Positions 40,308 through 50,950 are shown, counted from the stretch's first letter. The stretch is DNA of 64,000 nucleotides from Imbricaverruca yamaguchii (GCA_034440575.1 JAOTOL010001503.1:490001-554000), one strand, 5' to 3'. Translations and numbers: made by a program. The notes: generated from the sequence alone by a model not told the origin.

Positions 40308-43300
40308 TATCTATCTATCTTTCTCTATCTCTCTCTCGCTCTTTCTTTTTGTCTCTCTCTCTCAATCACTCTCTCTCTCTTTTCTTTTGTTTGAGCACAA
40401 CATTGTTCTGTGGTTCCAAAACGGCTGCACTACTCTTCCGTAGTTTCCGTAAAACGATGCCCGTAGCAGAGCATATGTACTTGTTGTTAGGGAAGACGCT
40501 CGCATGGACAAAGTAGCCCCGACTGAACCTACTGAGAACCTGCCACGACTGAACCCACTGCGGACCTGCCACGACTGAACCCACTGCGGACCTGCCACGA
40601 CTGAACCCACTGCGGACCTGCCACGACTGAACCCACTGCGGACCTGCCACGGCTGAACCCACTGCGGACCTGCCACGGCTGAACCCACTGCGGACCTGCC
40701 ACGACTGAACCTACTGCGGACCTACCCCGACTGAACCCACTGCGGACCTGCCACGACTGAACCCACTGCGGACCTGCCACGACTGAACCTACTGAGGACC
40801 TACCCCGACTGAACCTACTGAGGACGTGCTGATAAGAACACAGACGGCGAGAATCATTGAGTGCAATCATGAATTTTTTACCACACTTTGTTTTGCCATA
40901 CAAGTATCATCACCGCAACGCAAGGACGTTGTCCTTCTGTGGCCATTTATTTACTTTGAGTCAACTGTTTTCATTGAGCCTCGATGTGATTCCATTAAGC
41001 TTCGATTTGCTTCTCTTGAGCTTCGATGTGATTCCATTGAGGGTTGAGATATATATCTGATCTGATGATTCCCTCTCAGGATTTTGAGAACACAACAGAG
41101 CTACGGGTGTTCACCTGGTTCTCGTGCAGGTTGAGGGTGTTGGCCAGGTGGCAGCGCTGTTTGCCCACCATGTACTGCTGAACGGCGAAGGCCTTCTCCA
41201 TGCTGTCCAGCTGTTCGGTCGTGAAGATGGTTCGCACGCGCTTGGGGCGACCTATGCGGCGACCGGACATCGCTGTAGGCAGGTCATCAAGGGTTTGCAC
41301 AGGGGACAAGAGCGTTTGCATGCACTGCATGCAAACGCTAGCTGACTGCTATACCATTTATATTGGTGTTTACCAGAGTCGACAAGCAGAGGGTAACATT
41401 GGGAAGGAACAATGGCAAAGGGCAAGCGCCACGTTTAAATTAAAGAGGCAGAAAGCATGATGTTAGATAGCTGCAGTAACATCGAAGAACAGCGTTTTTT
41501 CCTTGACGTAATCGTCACAACCACGGGCGACAACAATGCATGAGGTTGCCTCGATCAACAGCGCTTCCAAAATGAGCGTGTGAAGGTAAAAAATCAAGGT
41601 GGACTGTGTTACTTTTGGCAAATTCTCACCACTGGTACTCGATTAAAATAAAAATGTAGGTTACTGATGGACTCTCTTGACAAAACCTTAGGAATTCTAA
41701 CTTTCAAGTTGTCCCATAGACATGGTCGTGGTTTGTCAGTCAGTGACCACTCACCATTGCATTACCATTACTAGAGCGGAGGATTGATTGATTGATTGAT
41801 TATTTGGGCTTAAGGGCGCATCAACTGCTACTGGTAATTTGGCGCCCAACTAGAGCGGAGGAGGGGGCCGCGATTCAGTTTCCTCGAATAGTGTCCCCGT
41901 GGTCACCAATGGGCAACTCCCCTCTCCCCCCCCAGTTTACATTCCTTTGCAAGAGGCCATGGCAAACAATTAAAAAGCACAGGGGCGGATTTAGGAATTG
42001 GTATGGGGGCACTCGTCGGGAAGAGCGCCACTCCGAAGTTATCTGGAACGGCACCTTTTCCTGTCGAGGGACATCTCTGCTGAAAAATTAAAGGGGGAGA
42101 GGTGTACTCGAGCCTCCCCGGAGTGGCGCCTTTCCTTCTAATGGGGCGTCCTTTTCTCTCAGAGTGGCACCTCTGGCTTTAAAAAAAAATGTGAGGGACA
42201 ATACGATCCTTCTCGGAGGGACGCCTTTTCCCTTCCATTGGGAGGGCACATGCTCCCAGTCCCCCTGGATCCACCATTCCAAAGGTAGGGACACAGAGAA
42301 CCAGCAAGAGGGACATAAAAAGTAAAGAAGCAGTACAATGAGCTTGGCACGGAAAGGCAGAGTAAGTTCAGAGTAGAATATGAGGAAAAGTTCAGGATAA
42401 GGGTAAGAAGGAGGGCAGGAGCAAGGCAGAAGAGTACAACATGGTAAATAGCACGAAAAGATATGGCGTGGCGGCATTGCATGGCAACATGGAAGGAACA
42501 AAGTACAGGGGCGTCTAGACGAATGACGAGACACAGGGCAGAACGTGGCGAGGCAGAGGGCACAGCAAAGAGTACAGAATTTAGATGGCAGGGTAAAGGC
42601 AGATGGTAAGGAGCTGGTAGAGCCATGAGACGAATATTTGGATAAACCAGTATTGGTGGGTAGAAATTTGACTCGTTCGAAGGAAAAAACTATAATATGC
42701 TCAGTGCAGTCCCAACGTTTTGGCACGAATGATTTACCGGTTTGGACTGGATAGTGCCCCCACCCTGAGGTACGAAAAAATCAAGAGGGTACCACAAAGT
42801 GGTTACTTACACGAATGTCACCTTGCATATGCTTAGGGGGATTGCTCCCACAGCCATTGACTCCCTTTTCAAATCAGATATCAAAGCTACACAGTTGAAT
42901 CTGTGGGAGCATACTAGATACAAATGTTCTTCGATGTAAATTTGGCCATCAAAAAGGCCATTTTACTACCCAAATCAATTTCACATAGTGACTCCCGTGG
43001 CTGCGGGGCATCAGAGCCCTCCACTTTACATACCAAAAGCTGTTTCTGAATGTCCCTAGAGAACCCCTTGAGATGAAAAATGTCGGGACCCTCTCCCCTG
43101 CAGCTCGAGGAGCCCTCAAATAACTGGGAGACCCCATGAACAACCGCCTGCCCCCCCCCCCCCCAAAAAAAAAAAGTTGCATTCCCATTTAGGAGTGGCC
43201 CATCCAATGTGGATAAAACGAAACCCATTGCCTATATGTGGGTACTCACCGAGCTTATCAGTGCGACAGGTCACCTCGTCGCTGGCGGGCGACGCGGACC

Positions 43301-43610
43301 GCCCAGCCGGGTTGAGCGGAGTCCGGCCATCTGTGAAAGAGCCGGCGCCAATCTCTCCAGAGACGAACGTCGTCGGCTGGCGCAGACCCAAGATCGCCTC
43401 GATGGTGAAGGATTTGGCGCGCGGCGGTGATTCTGTCAGCCCCGGCGAGCCGGGCGGTGACGAAGACGGCGAGCAGGTCGGCGTGCTGAAGAATGTGCAG
43501 CCGGCTGGCGGTGGGAACATGAAGGGGTACATGAGCTGCGGCGGCATGCCCAGCAGCGTGGCGAAGTGTAGCTTGGCCGTCGCGTCATCCATGGCGTCGC
43601 ACGCGGACAT
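39432..43610 (-). CDS. Not: Not-family homeobox transcription factor (3 exons)
   Basis: This encodes a predicted 213-residue nuclear DNA-binding protein of the Not (notochord homeobox; NOTO, Xnot) family. Exons 43610-43250, 41272-41115 and 39554-39432 join in frame, with a split Ala121 codon and a TAG stop. Residues 68-74 (FTIEAIL) form an eh1-type motif, which in homeoproteins recruits Groucho corepressors, so repression is a reasonable inference. The homeodomain is residues 130-189 with F8, W48, F49, Q50, N51 and R53 intact, M at position 16 instead of the usual L, and the Not-typical QQYMVG at 23-28. It continues RRQSLEREQARLSQL, also Not-like. Intron 2 falls between homeodomain residues 44 and 45. 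The start ATG follows an in-frame TGA nine codons upstream. An upstream noncoding exon is possible. No other homeobox lies in the window. Confidence 0.95.
40122..40390. repeat. Compound (AC)n, (TA)n, (TC)n microsatellite in intron 2
   Basis: An AC run (40122-40194) is followed by short TA, CT and TA runs and imperfect TCTA/TCTC words. It lies inside intron 2 of the homeobox gene. Confidence 0.95.
40515..40828. repeat. 26-bp tandem array in intron 2, about 12 copies
   Basis: The unit is GAACCCACTGCGGACCTGCC followed by ACGACT. Variants have TACTGAGGACCTACCCCG at the right end. The array lies between exons 2 and 3 of the homeobox gene. Confidence 0.95.
41115..41272 (-). CDS. Not: Not homeobox gene, exon 2
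   Basis: This exon codes for residues 121-173, including homeodomain positions 1-44 (helices 1 and 2). The acceptor is GCCTACAG|CG at 41273/41272 and the donor is CAG|GTGAAC at 41115/41114. It ends on a complete codon (Gln44). Confidence 0.95.
41784..41848 (-). mobile_element. 65-bp retro-insertion of the LINE 3' hairpin with perfect 14-bp target duplication
   Basis: ACTAGAGCGGAGGA occurs on both sides (41770-41783 and 41849-41862). On the minus strand the insert reads GGGCGCCAAATTACCAG through GATGCGCCC, then AAGCCCAAATAATC and an (AATC)n tail. This is the 3' hairpin and tail of the LINE seen at 63.48 kb. It sits in intron 1 of the homeobox gene. Confidence 0.88.
41982..42280. mobile_element. 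hAT-like non-autonomous element (CAGGGGCGGAT type)
   Basis: The left end is CAGGGGCGGATTTAGG. The right end reads CCCCTGGATCCACCATTC, so its complement is GAATGGTGGATCCAGG, matching about 11 of 16 bases. The interior has GTGTACTCGAGCC, GGAGTGGCGCCTTT and GTGGCACCTCTGGCT words as in the 19.2-19.8 kb array. No convincing 8-bp target duplication was found. It lies in intron 1 of the homeobox gene. Confidence 0.55.
43250..43610 (-). CDS. Not: Not homeobox gene, exon 1
   Basis: This exon codes for residues 1-120 plus one base. It has a Phe/Pro-rich N-terminus (residues 24-37), a Ser/Pro-rich stretch (44-63) and the eh1-type motif FTIEAIL at 68-74. The donor is CTCG|GTGAGT at 43250/43249. The chosen ATG is 43610-43608. 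The first codons read ATG TCC GCG, and a second in-frame ATG lies six codons later. Confidence 0.88.
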
Positions 43611-44256
43611 CACATGCACCAACACTCGGACGCGTCAGCTCACCAGTGAAGTGGCTGGGTGGCCGGCTGGAATCGACCCAAACCACGGCGGTCTGATCGT
43701 GCGCTGATTGGTTTCGTCAAGCACAGGAGGCGGAGCCAAGAGAAATGGTGACCAATCAAATTGTCCTGATTGATCCAGTCTTGAACAGAGCGATGTGGTC
43801 CCAGAAGGTGATGTCTGTGTGTGAAGATGAAGATTGTATGGCTCACCAACATCCTAGGAGCGAACGGAGGGCGTAAGCGAAAAAAAGTGCAGGCGGCAGA
43901 AAATTTAGTAAAAAGCATTCACTTCATGCAAACTTGTTTTAAACACGTGGACACACACATAGCGTTCATGGCGTTGTGAAGGGTTATGAAGAGGGGAGAA
44001 GTGGAACAACATGGGTGTAAGTGGAACAATACTAATTTTTGCCAAAAGTGGGGTCGGGATTTACCTCGCCAATGGAGACAAAGTTTGCTACAAGGCAGGG
44101 CCAACTCGAGCAAGATTTGACAGAGGAGGGATGGGGAGTTACCATTGACTCAAATGGCAATCTGATGGAGTCCCAACCGTTCGATCCTCTGTCCCAGCAT
44201 TAATGCTTAGGTAAAGGGAAGTGCAGCTTCACTGGGGGCCGCGGTTATAAGTGAAG

Positions 44257-44310
44257 TGGGTTATTTCGGCTTTAGGGTTCGTCGACAACTATTGCCAATT
44301 GCGCCCATGT
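44257..44310 (-). mobile_element. 54-bp retro-insertion of the LINE 3' hairpin with 14-bp target duplication
   Basis: The flanks are GGTTATAAGTGAAG (44243-44256) and GGTTACAAGTGAAG (44311-44324), differing at one base. On the minus strand the insert contains GGGCGCAATTGGCAATAG and ends CCCTAAAGCCGAAATAACCC, the same tail consensus as at 41.8 kb. It is more decayed than that copy. Confidence 0.78.
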
Positions 44311-44413
44311 GGTTACAAGTGAAGAGAGCCAGTCCTCCTCCCCACAGATTTCATGTCAGAGCAGGTCGTAATCAGTGGTGTGACCAGTACCTGGTCCAAA
44401 AGGCAGAGGTGTA

Positions 44414-44414
<1 letters not shown>

Positions 44415-44492
<78 letters not shown>
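44415..44492. repeat. (AC)n microsatellite
   Basis: This is a pure AC run of about 39 units, followed by a few ATATGTATAT words. Confidence 0.97.
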
Positions 44493-44494
<2 letters not shown>

Positions 44495-44644
44495 GGAATA
44501 AATAAATATGCATATATATGTATATATATGCATGGGTGCAACCATTGAAGTGCTGGGGGACATGTCCCCGACCCCAATTTCTGAAAAGTGGCGATTTGTC
44601 CCCTCCAATTTATTTCGTGTCCCCCAAGCCTGAGCTACGTGAGT

Positions 44645-45067
44645 ATGATCGCCGCAAAATTATGCGTAATCATTTATATCGAAAATATGTATACACGAGA
44701 ATCACCGAAAATACTAGAAGCCAATCTATCCAAACAACGAGCTTCATTGGCCATCTGTCGACACAAAAACTCCGAATGGTAAACCAACAAACGTTACAAA
44801 TGTTTGCTTCCGGTCCATTCTTGAATAACATGAACCTTGACCATCGTGTGTTCTGGCTTGGGCGGAAAATTGCCCTTTGTGAGGCAACAAATTTGCGTTG
44901 TCGCAAAGCGTTGTATTTCTTAGGTTGCATTCCCCTGCGCATATATTGATATATTTTGAGGAAACGTGGCTGGGTGTCCTTGGGTATTGTCAAGACCATG
45001 GAGGGAAGTCACGGACAGCCCTAAGCAGGTACGTCAAGTTAACGTATTCGTATTCGTATTCAGCGAA
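44645..45067 (+). repeat. Dispersed repeat, copy 2 of 2 (unclassified)
   Basis: This matches 9451-9880 in the same orientation. Shared words include AAAATTATGCGTAATCATTTAT-like text, CATATATTGATATAT, TCCTTGGGTAT, TCAAGACCATGGAGG and TACGTCAAGTTA. It lies just after a tract with CCATTGAAGTGCTGGGGGAC and CCCCCAAGCC, which may be a separate element. Confidence 0.7.
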
Positions 45068-45689
45068 GCTATATAATAGCCTTGCAGCCAGCACCAGATG
45101 TTAAAAATTTGCAAATTTCTTAGATTCCGATCAGAAAACCAATACAACGCAATTATTGCTTTCACCTTCGCGAAATTATTGTCCTAGAACTCAGAAATGA
45201 TCACTTAGCTTTGCTTAGCTAGCAATAGTGGTGACAAATTCAACCATATTCGGTTATCCTTGGCGGACATAAAAATAGGTTGATTAATGGGAGATATTTG
45301 TAAGATATGCTTAGCATCAGCCTCGCTGCAATCTAGAGGGCAGCGGGAAGATTCCTTTGTTAGAGAAAGCATTGAGACGTTGGTCGTTTTTGACACTTAG
45401 GTATTTAACCACATATTACTTATTTGTACCCTGGCATGACCCAGTTTTCAGCGAAAAATAATGATTATTGCTATTACGTGTTTAGTAAATAATGCACCAT
45501 GTCAAGAACAAACAGTGCATGAATATAAAATCATGTTTCCCATTCCAGAGCCATACTAAGGGCCTATAACAATGGGAGGCCCTAACACAATGGAGGCCAA
45601 TTTTCGGGGAGCAGGAGGCCCCCTTTCGACCTTGCCCCACTGGAAGAATTTCGTGGCGACGCCACTGTGTACACACACCGGACCTTCGA

Positions 45690-46374
45690 CGAGTTCGAAA
45701 ATATTTCGATATCTCAACATCATGATAACTTACGGGAAGCCACGTCGACACCCACATAGTGTAAATTGAAGCCACAGCGACGAAACGCAAGAAATTTGAA
45801 TAATTATAGCCAACCATTGACATTGAGGCTTGACATGTCATGTAACGGGTTAAAATGTTACTCGAGGGTTGCCCTACGGGATATCTCTCGACACCAAACA
45901 TGGGCAGCTTTGTGAGATAATTATGAAGCGCGGGGAAATCGATGAAATGAGTTTGATCTTCAACTTTGCAAATTAATATGATTTCTTAAAGGTTTGCTAG
46001 ACTACATTATGGCACGTTGAATGACACCCACGTGATGAAAATTGAAGACATTGCGACGAGGCGCGATGACTTCGAGCAATTTAAGCCAATCTTCGATCTT
46101 GTGTTTTGACATTGACATGTTCCGGTTTGAAATGTTGCACGAGGTTCACCACAGGCTTGCTTGATACCAGATGTGGGTGGATACTGGCGAAGAAAAAAGC
46201 GAGGCGATCGAATAAATCGGTTTGACTTCGACCGTTGAAATTAGTCCGATTTAGTAACCTTATAACACGGCACAAGCCACGTCGAATAGCACCCACTTAG
46301 TGCAAATTTAACCATAGAGACAAGTCGCTTTGAGGACTTGTGCGACCTGTGAAAAGTGCGAGGCGACTGAAGAA
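45690..46374 (-). repeat. ~270-bp satellite-like array, inverted, about 2.5 units
   Basis: Read on the minus strand, the words GAGTAACATTTTAACCCG, GACATGTCAAGCCTCAATGT, TTCAATTTACACTATGTGGG and GCCTCGCTTTTTTC recur about 265 bases apart. It ends where the left arm of the inverted duplication begins. Confidence 0.7.
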
Positions 46375-46887
46375 TGTAATCGTCTCTGTACCCCTCCTGA
46401 TCTTCACTTTCCTCCCTCCAGTTACTCCGACATTGGATAAACTATCGACGATCTCGTCCTCTGGCACGTCCTTTAGATCGTAGCAGTTGATTATTCCACG
46501 CGATGAGTTTTTTGTTTGGTGGGGTTCTACTTTAATTTGGATCACTTCGTCGATCCTCCTATTTACTTTCCGTACACCGTATACAAATTCGGACGCCTCT
46601 AGCACTTTCTCCGCCTCTGCCGCCCTGGCGAACTCTACCTCTAAAGCACCATCTTTCAGTCTCTCACATCCAGTAATCTTTCCAAATCCGTCGCATCCGT
46701 CTTGACGCTGATATGGAGACAGTGAGCCAAGACATTTCGCCAATCCACGAAAGACAAGGACACGTGTATGGGGTGTTGGTTCTCTGCCGCTCTTCGGGTT
46801 GGTGCCATCCACACCAGCGATTGGTGGGAAGTTAGTCTGGTCCCTACGAGAGGTACCAGGAGTGCTTTTTAGTGTAGTGGATGTCAT
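46375..46887 (-). pseudogene. Jockey-type LINE ORF1, N-terminal 171 codons
   Basis: The frame from ATG 46887-46885 reads MTSTTLKSTPGTSRRDQTNF and parallels ORF1 of the right arm with a few substitutions. Homology stops at 46375, just after the RRGTETIT stretch, and the frame then runs by chance into satellite DNA. The zinc knuckles are missing, so it is a fragment. ORF1 proteins of this group bind nucleic acid in the LINE ribonucleoprotein. Confidence 0.8.
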
Positions 46888-48719
46888 GCAAGTGTTCTGG
46901 TTTCGGCTCCTCGAGCGCCCCACCCCATAGGGGCCCAACAGGGGGGGGGGGGCGGTTGGGTCCCGCGGACGGGAGGTCGCCAGGCGCCCGAGGAGCTATA
47001 CGTGGCAGGCAGCGCCTTCGTCCGGCCGGGAGAGAGAGACTCACAACCCCGACCGGAATCCAGCGCCGCCCACCCCTTGACCCCGGCCGGCCGGGCCGTC
47101 GGGCACTAGGAAGATTCTCATGTTCCCGGCCCGAGGCGACCAGCCACTTGGCCCGCGTGAGGCCCCGCGGGCCCACCCGCCCCACCAGGATATCAGGACC
47201 AAAGAGGTGTGTTGGTCCCCCGTCACAACTAGCACCGTGCGACGGGGGACCTCAACCTCCAGGACTCCGTCAACCCCGGGGGACGGGCCGAGGGGGCGCG
47301 GCTACACCGATAAAACTGAGCTGGTGGGCAGGACCGGGGATGCTGCCCTGCCTGCTCATAGCTGGGACAGTTGGTGTTGCAGGGCCAGGTGAAAGACATG
47401 AATGTCGGGATGAGATGGGCATTGGAATGGGAGCGTATGGATGGAAGGACGAGTGAGGCACTCTTCATCTGACCTCTCCCCGGCTGCCTAGCGGTCTGGC
47501 CGCCGGATCCTTGAGGCACGCAATCCCCACCACCATGTAAAGGTGATGCCTCGTCGTGGGGAATCGCCAAGTGACTACAGCACGTGAGGGCTGCAAACAG
47601 ACGGCAGCAAGGGTTGGCCTGTTTACTAGAGAGCGTGTGGTTGCTCAATCGGTGGTGAATTGCGACTCCCGATCGAGAAGAGCGTGCAATACTACGTTGG
47701 GCAGTCAAGTAATTGCACGAGGCGGCATTGTGCGGTGCAGTTGGCACTGTGTGAGAGGCGGCGGTGAGCGCGCGGTCTGGGCGCGTCAGTCTTTCGTCGG
47801 AGTGTGGCAACGTATGGCTCTGCCGCTAGTGTTTTATTCTGATACCTAACTGAGAATACAGAAGTCGATTAGCAGTGGAATGTACGGCCCATTCACCCAT
47901 GCTCGTACAAAAATTACTCCGTGAAAACGGTCAGAGGTGACGTCATTGATGACGTCGTAACTCCATGACCAAACGTGACCCGGGCCCGATTTTTTCTTCA
48001 GAAGGTCCGCAATGGCTCACCCGTCAGCTTTTCCAAGTTTCGGCGCTCTACGCGCGTCGTTTTTCTGTGGTCCCAGAAAACCTCCAGGGGGTGGGGGAGG
48101 GGATGTGGCAGTCCCCACTCGTCCGACGAGTGTTAAGTTTGCGTCTCACAGGAGGGCGTGTTCGAAGATTAGCATTAATCCCACCCCCGTGAAAATTTCC
48201 TGGACCCGCGCCTGGGTGCTCCGAGCCGCTCCAGTGTTCGGTGCAGAGCTCCACCGCGACATGATATCCCATTTCCAGGTAGATATTTGAGGTGTTTGCC
48301 TTCAATAAATAGTTATTTATCGGTTTTGGATCCTTTCGCAGACTTGTTTTGCAGCGGAAATTTGGCAAAAAATTGGCTTTTTTTCTCCTCCAATATCGGT
48401 GATGGTTGGCGAAAAACATCGCGCGAATTGGCGAATCTCAGACATTTTTATATGACAACCCTGCCGCCAGGACGCTCTCTTCTCCTCCAGACTGTGTGCA
48501 GGTTGGGTCGCGGGAGCCTTCGTGACCGCAGTTCATTGTGTTCATCGCGCTTTCGGTTCTTCGTAATAATATAACGTGCGCGAATTCAACAAAACCATTT
48601 TAAATACATTTTGCAACGCCCATGCTCCGAAACTACTGAATACAATTGTGTGAAGCTTTTGCCAATCGACGTGATGAGGTCGATAGAGGAGTGACTTTTG
48701 AATATGGTGCTCTTGGCTT
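46375..48719 (-). repeat. Left arm of a 2345-bp inverted duplication
   Basis: The whole interval is the reverse complement of 51391-53735, with the same length and only scattered substitutions by eye. It carries the 5' region and the start of ORF1 of a Jockey-type LINE, reading leftwards. The outer boundary (TGTAATCGTCTCTG) abuts satellite DNA, and the inner boundary (GGTGCTCTTGGCTT) reaches into the ~150-bp repeat unit that the right arm also holds. Confidence 0.92.
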
Positions 48720-48902
48720 CAGTCCCCGGGTTCACGATTAATTGGTGGGGGCGAAAGGTCTAGGGCCAGGTCTGGCCCCTCAAATGAAGTTGCCGCCGGA
48801 CAGGGCCCCGACTCGCTGTCTCAAGCCGCCACCAGTCCAGTGGTTTTGGCGCAGCTGTTGTTTTTGTGTCCGACGTGCAAAAATCATCGTTTTAATCACA
48901 AC

Positions 48903-49060
48903 CAGGGGTGCAGCCACGGAGGCCAAGGGGACAATGGCCCCTCCCTTACCGCCGATAGTTTACCATTTTGCCATTGAAACTGCCCATTATCCAAAGTTGG
49001 CCTCCTCCTTCGACACTAATAGCTGGCCCCCTCCTTCAGAAAATCCTGGCTGCGTCTCTG
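48903..49060. mobile_element. hAT-like MITE, 158 bp, with 8-bp target duplication
   Basis: The left end is CAGGGGTGCAGCCACGGAGG. The complement of the right end is CAGAGACGCAGCCAGG. The flanks are ATCACAAC (48895-48902) and ATCACAAT (49061-49068). The interior is rich in GGCCCCTCC and GGCCTCCTCC words. A fragment of the same right end (CCTGCGTCTCTG) lies near 22420. Size and duplication fit a hAT MITE. Confidence 0.75.
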
Positions 49061-49161
49061 ATCACAATGCACAATGATATAATAACTATAAGCCAAAATA
49101 TACAAACTATTCTAGAAACCACTTGACGTGTATTCGGTTACGCAGACTGACACATGACGTT

Positions 49162-49310
49162 TTACCGGGTATTACGCTTCACAAACACCAGTCGTTCCAG
49201 CATAGCGGGCTTTAGCCGATTTCTCCTGGCACGGCAGATGTCGCCAGCTGTTGAGAACAGGCGCTCGGCCGGCGCACTCGAGGCCGATAGGGCGAATATT
49301 GCCCTTTCGC
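49162..49310 (-). pseudogene. hAT transposase C-terminal dimerisation segment
   Basis: The minus-strand frame contains SASSAPAERLFSTAGDICRA, then RRNRLKPAMLERLVFVKRN. This is the classic end of hAT transposases (the dimerisation region with ERLFSTAG and LVFLKRN-type words). Only about 45 residues remain, and the upstream text shifts frame. It lies about 100 bases from the hAT-like MITE, but I cannot show that the two belong together. At its upstream edge GGCGCCCTAAAGTCCCAATA with an (AAT)n tail looks like a further short copy of the LINE 3' hairpin tail. Confidence 0.85.
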
Positions 49311-49849
49311 GGGTTTTCGGGTTTTGGCGCCCTAAAGTCCCAATAATAATAATAATGAATCCCAAGCCAGGGGTACCGCATTAGGGATGGTGGGGCCGTT
49401 TGCAGTGGGATCGCGAGCTGTTGTCAAGTTGAATTTGACACAAAGTGTATACGCCAACTAAGCAGCCGCGGCGGAGTCTCGTTTGGCCAGGGGACAAAAC
49501 TCATTTTAGACTCAATGTTTACCATGCAAAATATCACTGCCCGGTGATACCGTGCTCCTGTGCCGGGGCACGTACGCACGCCGGGTCGAAACCTTGTCTT
49601 CAATTTCAGACGTGTCAGGGTCGGGTCAAGCCTGGTTCCATAAATGTTACCAAATTGATGCCTCTGCCACACATTTAAACACTACCGATAACCAATTATT
49701 ATGCGCAGTAAATGGGGAAAATGTACCTGGAATTGACATGAAATTTAACTCCTTAATTCCAATTCCTTTGCTAAATAGGAGTCACTCCAATTCCTGCTGC
49801 ACGAACCTGGAGTGACTCCAACACCAACAACTCCAACTCCGATGCCATG

Positions 49850-50950
49850 ATGTCGACCAGCATGTCATCTATGTATCTGCTGTATATGTGGGGGATATTG
49901 CTGGCTGACAGTACCTGGTGTTCAACCCAACACATAAATGCTTGTGCAAACAGCACACCTAGAAGTGACTCATGGCAACACCATCTGTTTGATAGTAAAG
50001 GTTACCGAGGGGACACTTGAAGGGTCTGTTCCTGACCCTGCTCCAAGCTGCGCCAAGCAACTCGCAGTAGCTGCTCCGTATTCCCGTGCGTTTTCGGAGT
50101 AGCTCCAATCTGCTCCAACTTACTCCGACCGAAAGCAGGGACAGCTTGGAGCAGCTTGGAGTAACACAAATGTGGCGCTGAAGATACATTTGTGAAACTT
50201 TAATTTTGAAGTGTTTCACTGGACCGTGAGGGAGTTTGTAAGAAAAATGTGCTTCATTTATTATTGCATAATCCTGGAGGATGTAATTTCCTTTCACACA
50301 TACAATGAACACTGAACTAATCTACACTGAACCACTCCACGTATCATATATGTAACCATAATACAAGCACAAACAGCTGATTTCAACGCCAAGTTGCTCC
50401 AGACGTTCCAGTGTTCGTTTTTACCGAGCCTGCTCTGAACTGCTCCAAGTTGCTCCAAGTTGCTCTACTCCTTCTTTGGAGCAGGGTCAGGAACAGACCC
50501 AAAGAGAGCTTTAGTGGTACATGGTCTGGGCATGGCGGCCTCGGGGATAGCAGGTGGGGCGAGTTCAGTGTGCTGGTGGGCGTTGTCACAGATAATGGCG
50601 ATAGCACGCTCGACTGACACATTGGTAAACAGGCTCGTCACATCCGATGAAACGGGCATGCCCTGTCGCTGTTTCGAGTGTACGAGATCAATAGATTAAC
50701 TGGATGACTTTAACGCGTACGTAAGCGGCAAGTATGGAGATAGCACAGCGTTCAGACGTTTTGCGAGGTGGTAAATCGGCAGTGGCATTTGCGAGATTAT
50801 AGGACGTAATTCCTCATATGTTTCTGCATTTCTGTACCTGTACAGCGAGTGTCCAAGCACTGCATACAACCCTTTTAGGAGCTGCAACGGCCCATAAAAT
50901 GGGTTTAAAGCATTTTTGATGACCTTAGCCTGACGTAGATGTAACCACAT
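49850..50950 (-). pseudogene. Penelope-like element reverse transcriptase, interrupted by a MITE
   Basis: The minus-strand protein text follows the order of Penelope-like (PLE) reverse transcriptases: LRPIISQMPLPIYHLAKRLN (near 50800), SSDVTSLFTNVSVERAI (near 50620), then after the insertion at 50500-50022 NLYYQTDGVAM (near 50000), LGVLFAQAFMCW, and the YIDD catalytic motif (near 49878). Damage includes an in-frame TAA at 50695-50693, a 479-bp insertion and a frameshift near 49970. The N-terminus and the GIY-YIG endonuclease end are missing. Text left of about 49850 turns into ACTCCAACTCC-type repeats. It is dead. Confidence 0.85.
50022..50500. mobile_element. 479-bp MITE with 25-bp perfect inverted termini
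   Basis: The first 25 bases from GGGTCTGTTCCTGACCCTGC are exactly the reverse complement of the last 25 (ending GAACAGACCC). The interior has GCTCCAAGTTGCTCC and CTTGGAGCAGCTTGGAG words near both ends. It splits the Penelope-like reverse transcriptase. The target duplication is unclear; the flanks are TTGAA and AAAGA. The superfamily is not assigned, and there is no transposase frame. Confidence 0.85.

Noticed and set aside
41982..42280. 8-bp hAT duplication around the CAGGGGCGGAT element
   Set aside because: The flanking 8-mers do not match; the ends may be misplaced or decayed.
46881..47456. 191-codon GC-rich frame opposite the LINE 5' region (and its twin at 52655-53155)
   Set aside because: It is antisense to the LINE 5' UTR/ORF1 start, occurs in both arms of the duplication and has no motif.
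47229..47810. 193-codon frame in the LINE 5' region, conserved with 52301-52882
   Set aside because: Conservation reflects the recent duplication, not selection; the text is low-complexity and motif-free and several frames are equally open. An extra upstream ORF in the LINE remains formally possible.
48012..48290. 92-codon frame conserved with 51821-52099
   Set aside because: The two copies lie in the duplicated arms, so identity is expected; there is no recognisable domain.
50022..50030. Target duplication for the 479-bp MITE
   Set aside because: The flanks TTGAA and AAAGA give no clear direct repeat; a 2-3 base duplication cannot be told from chance.
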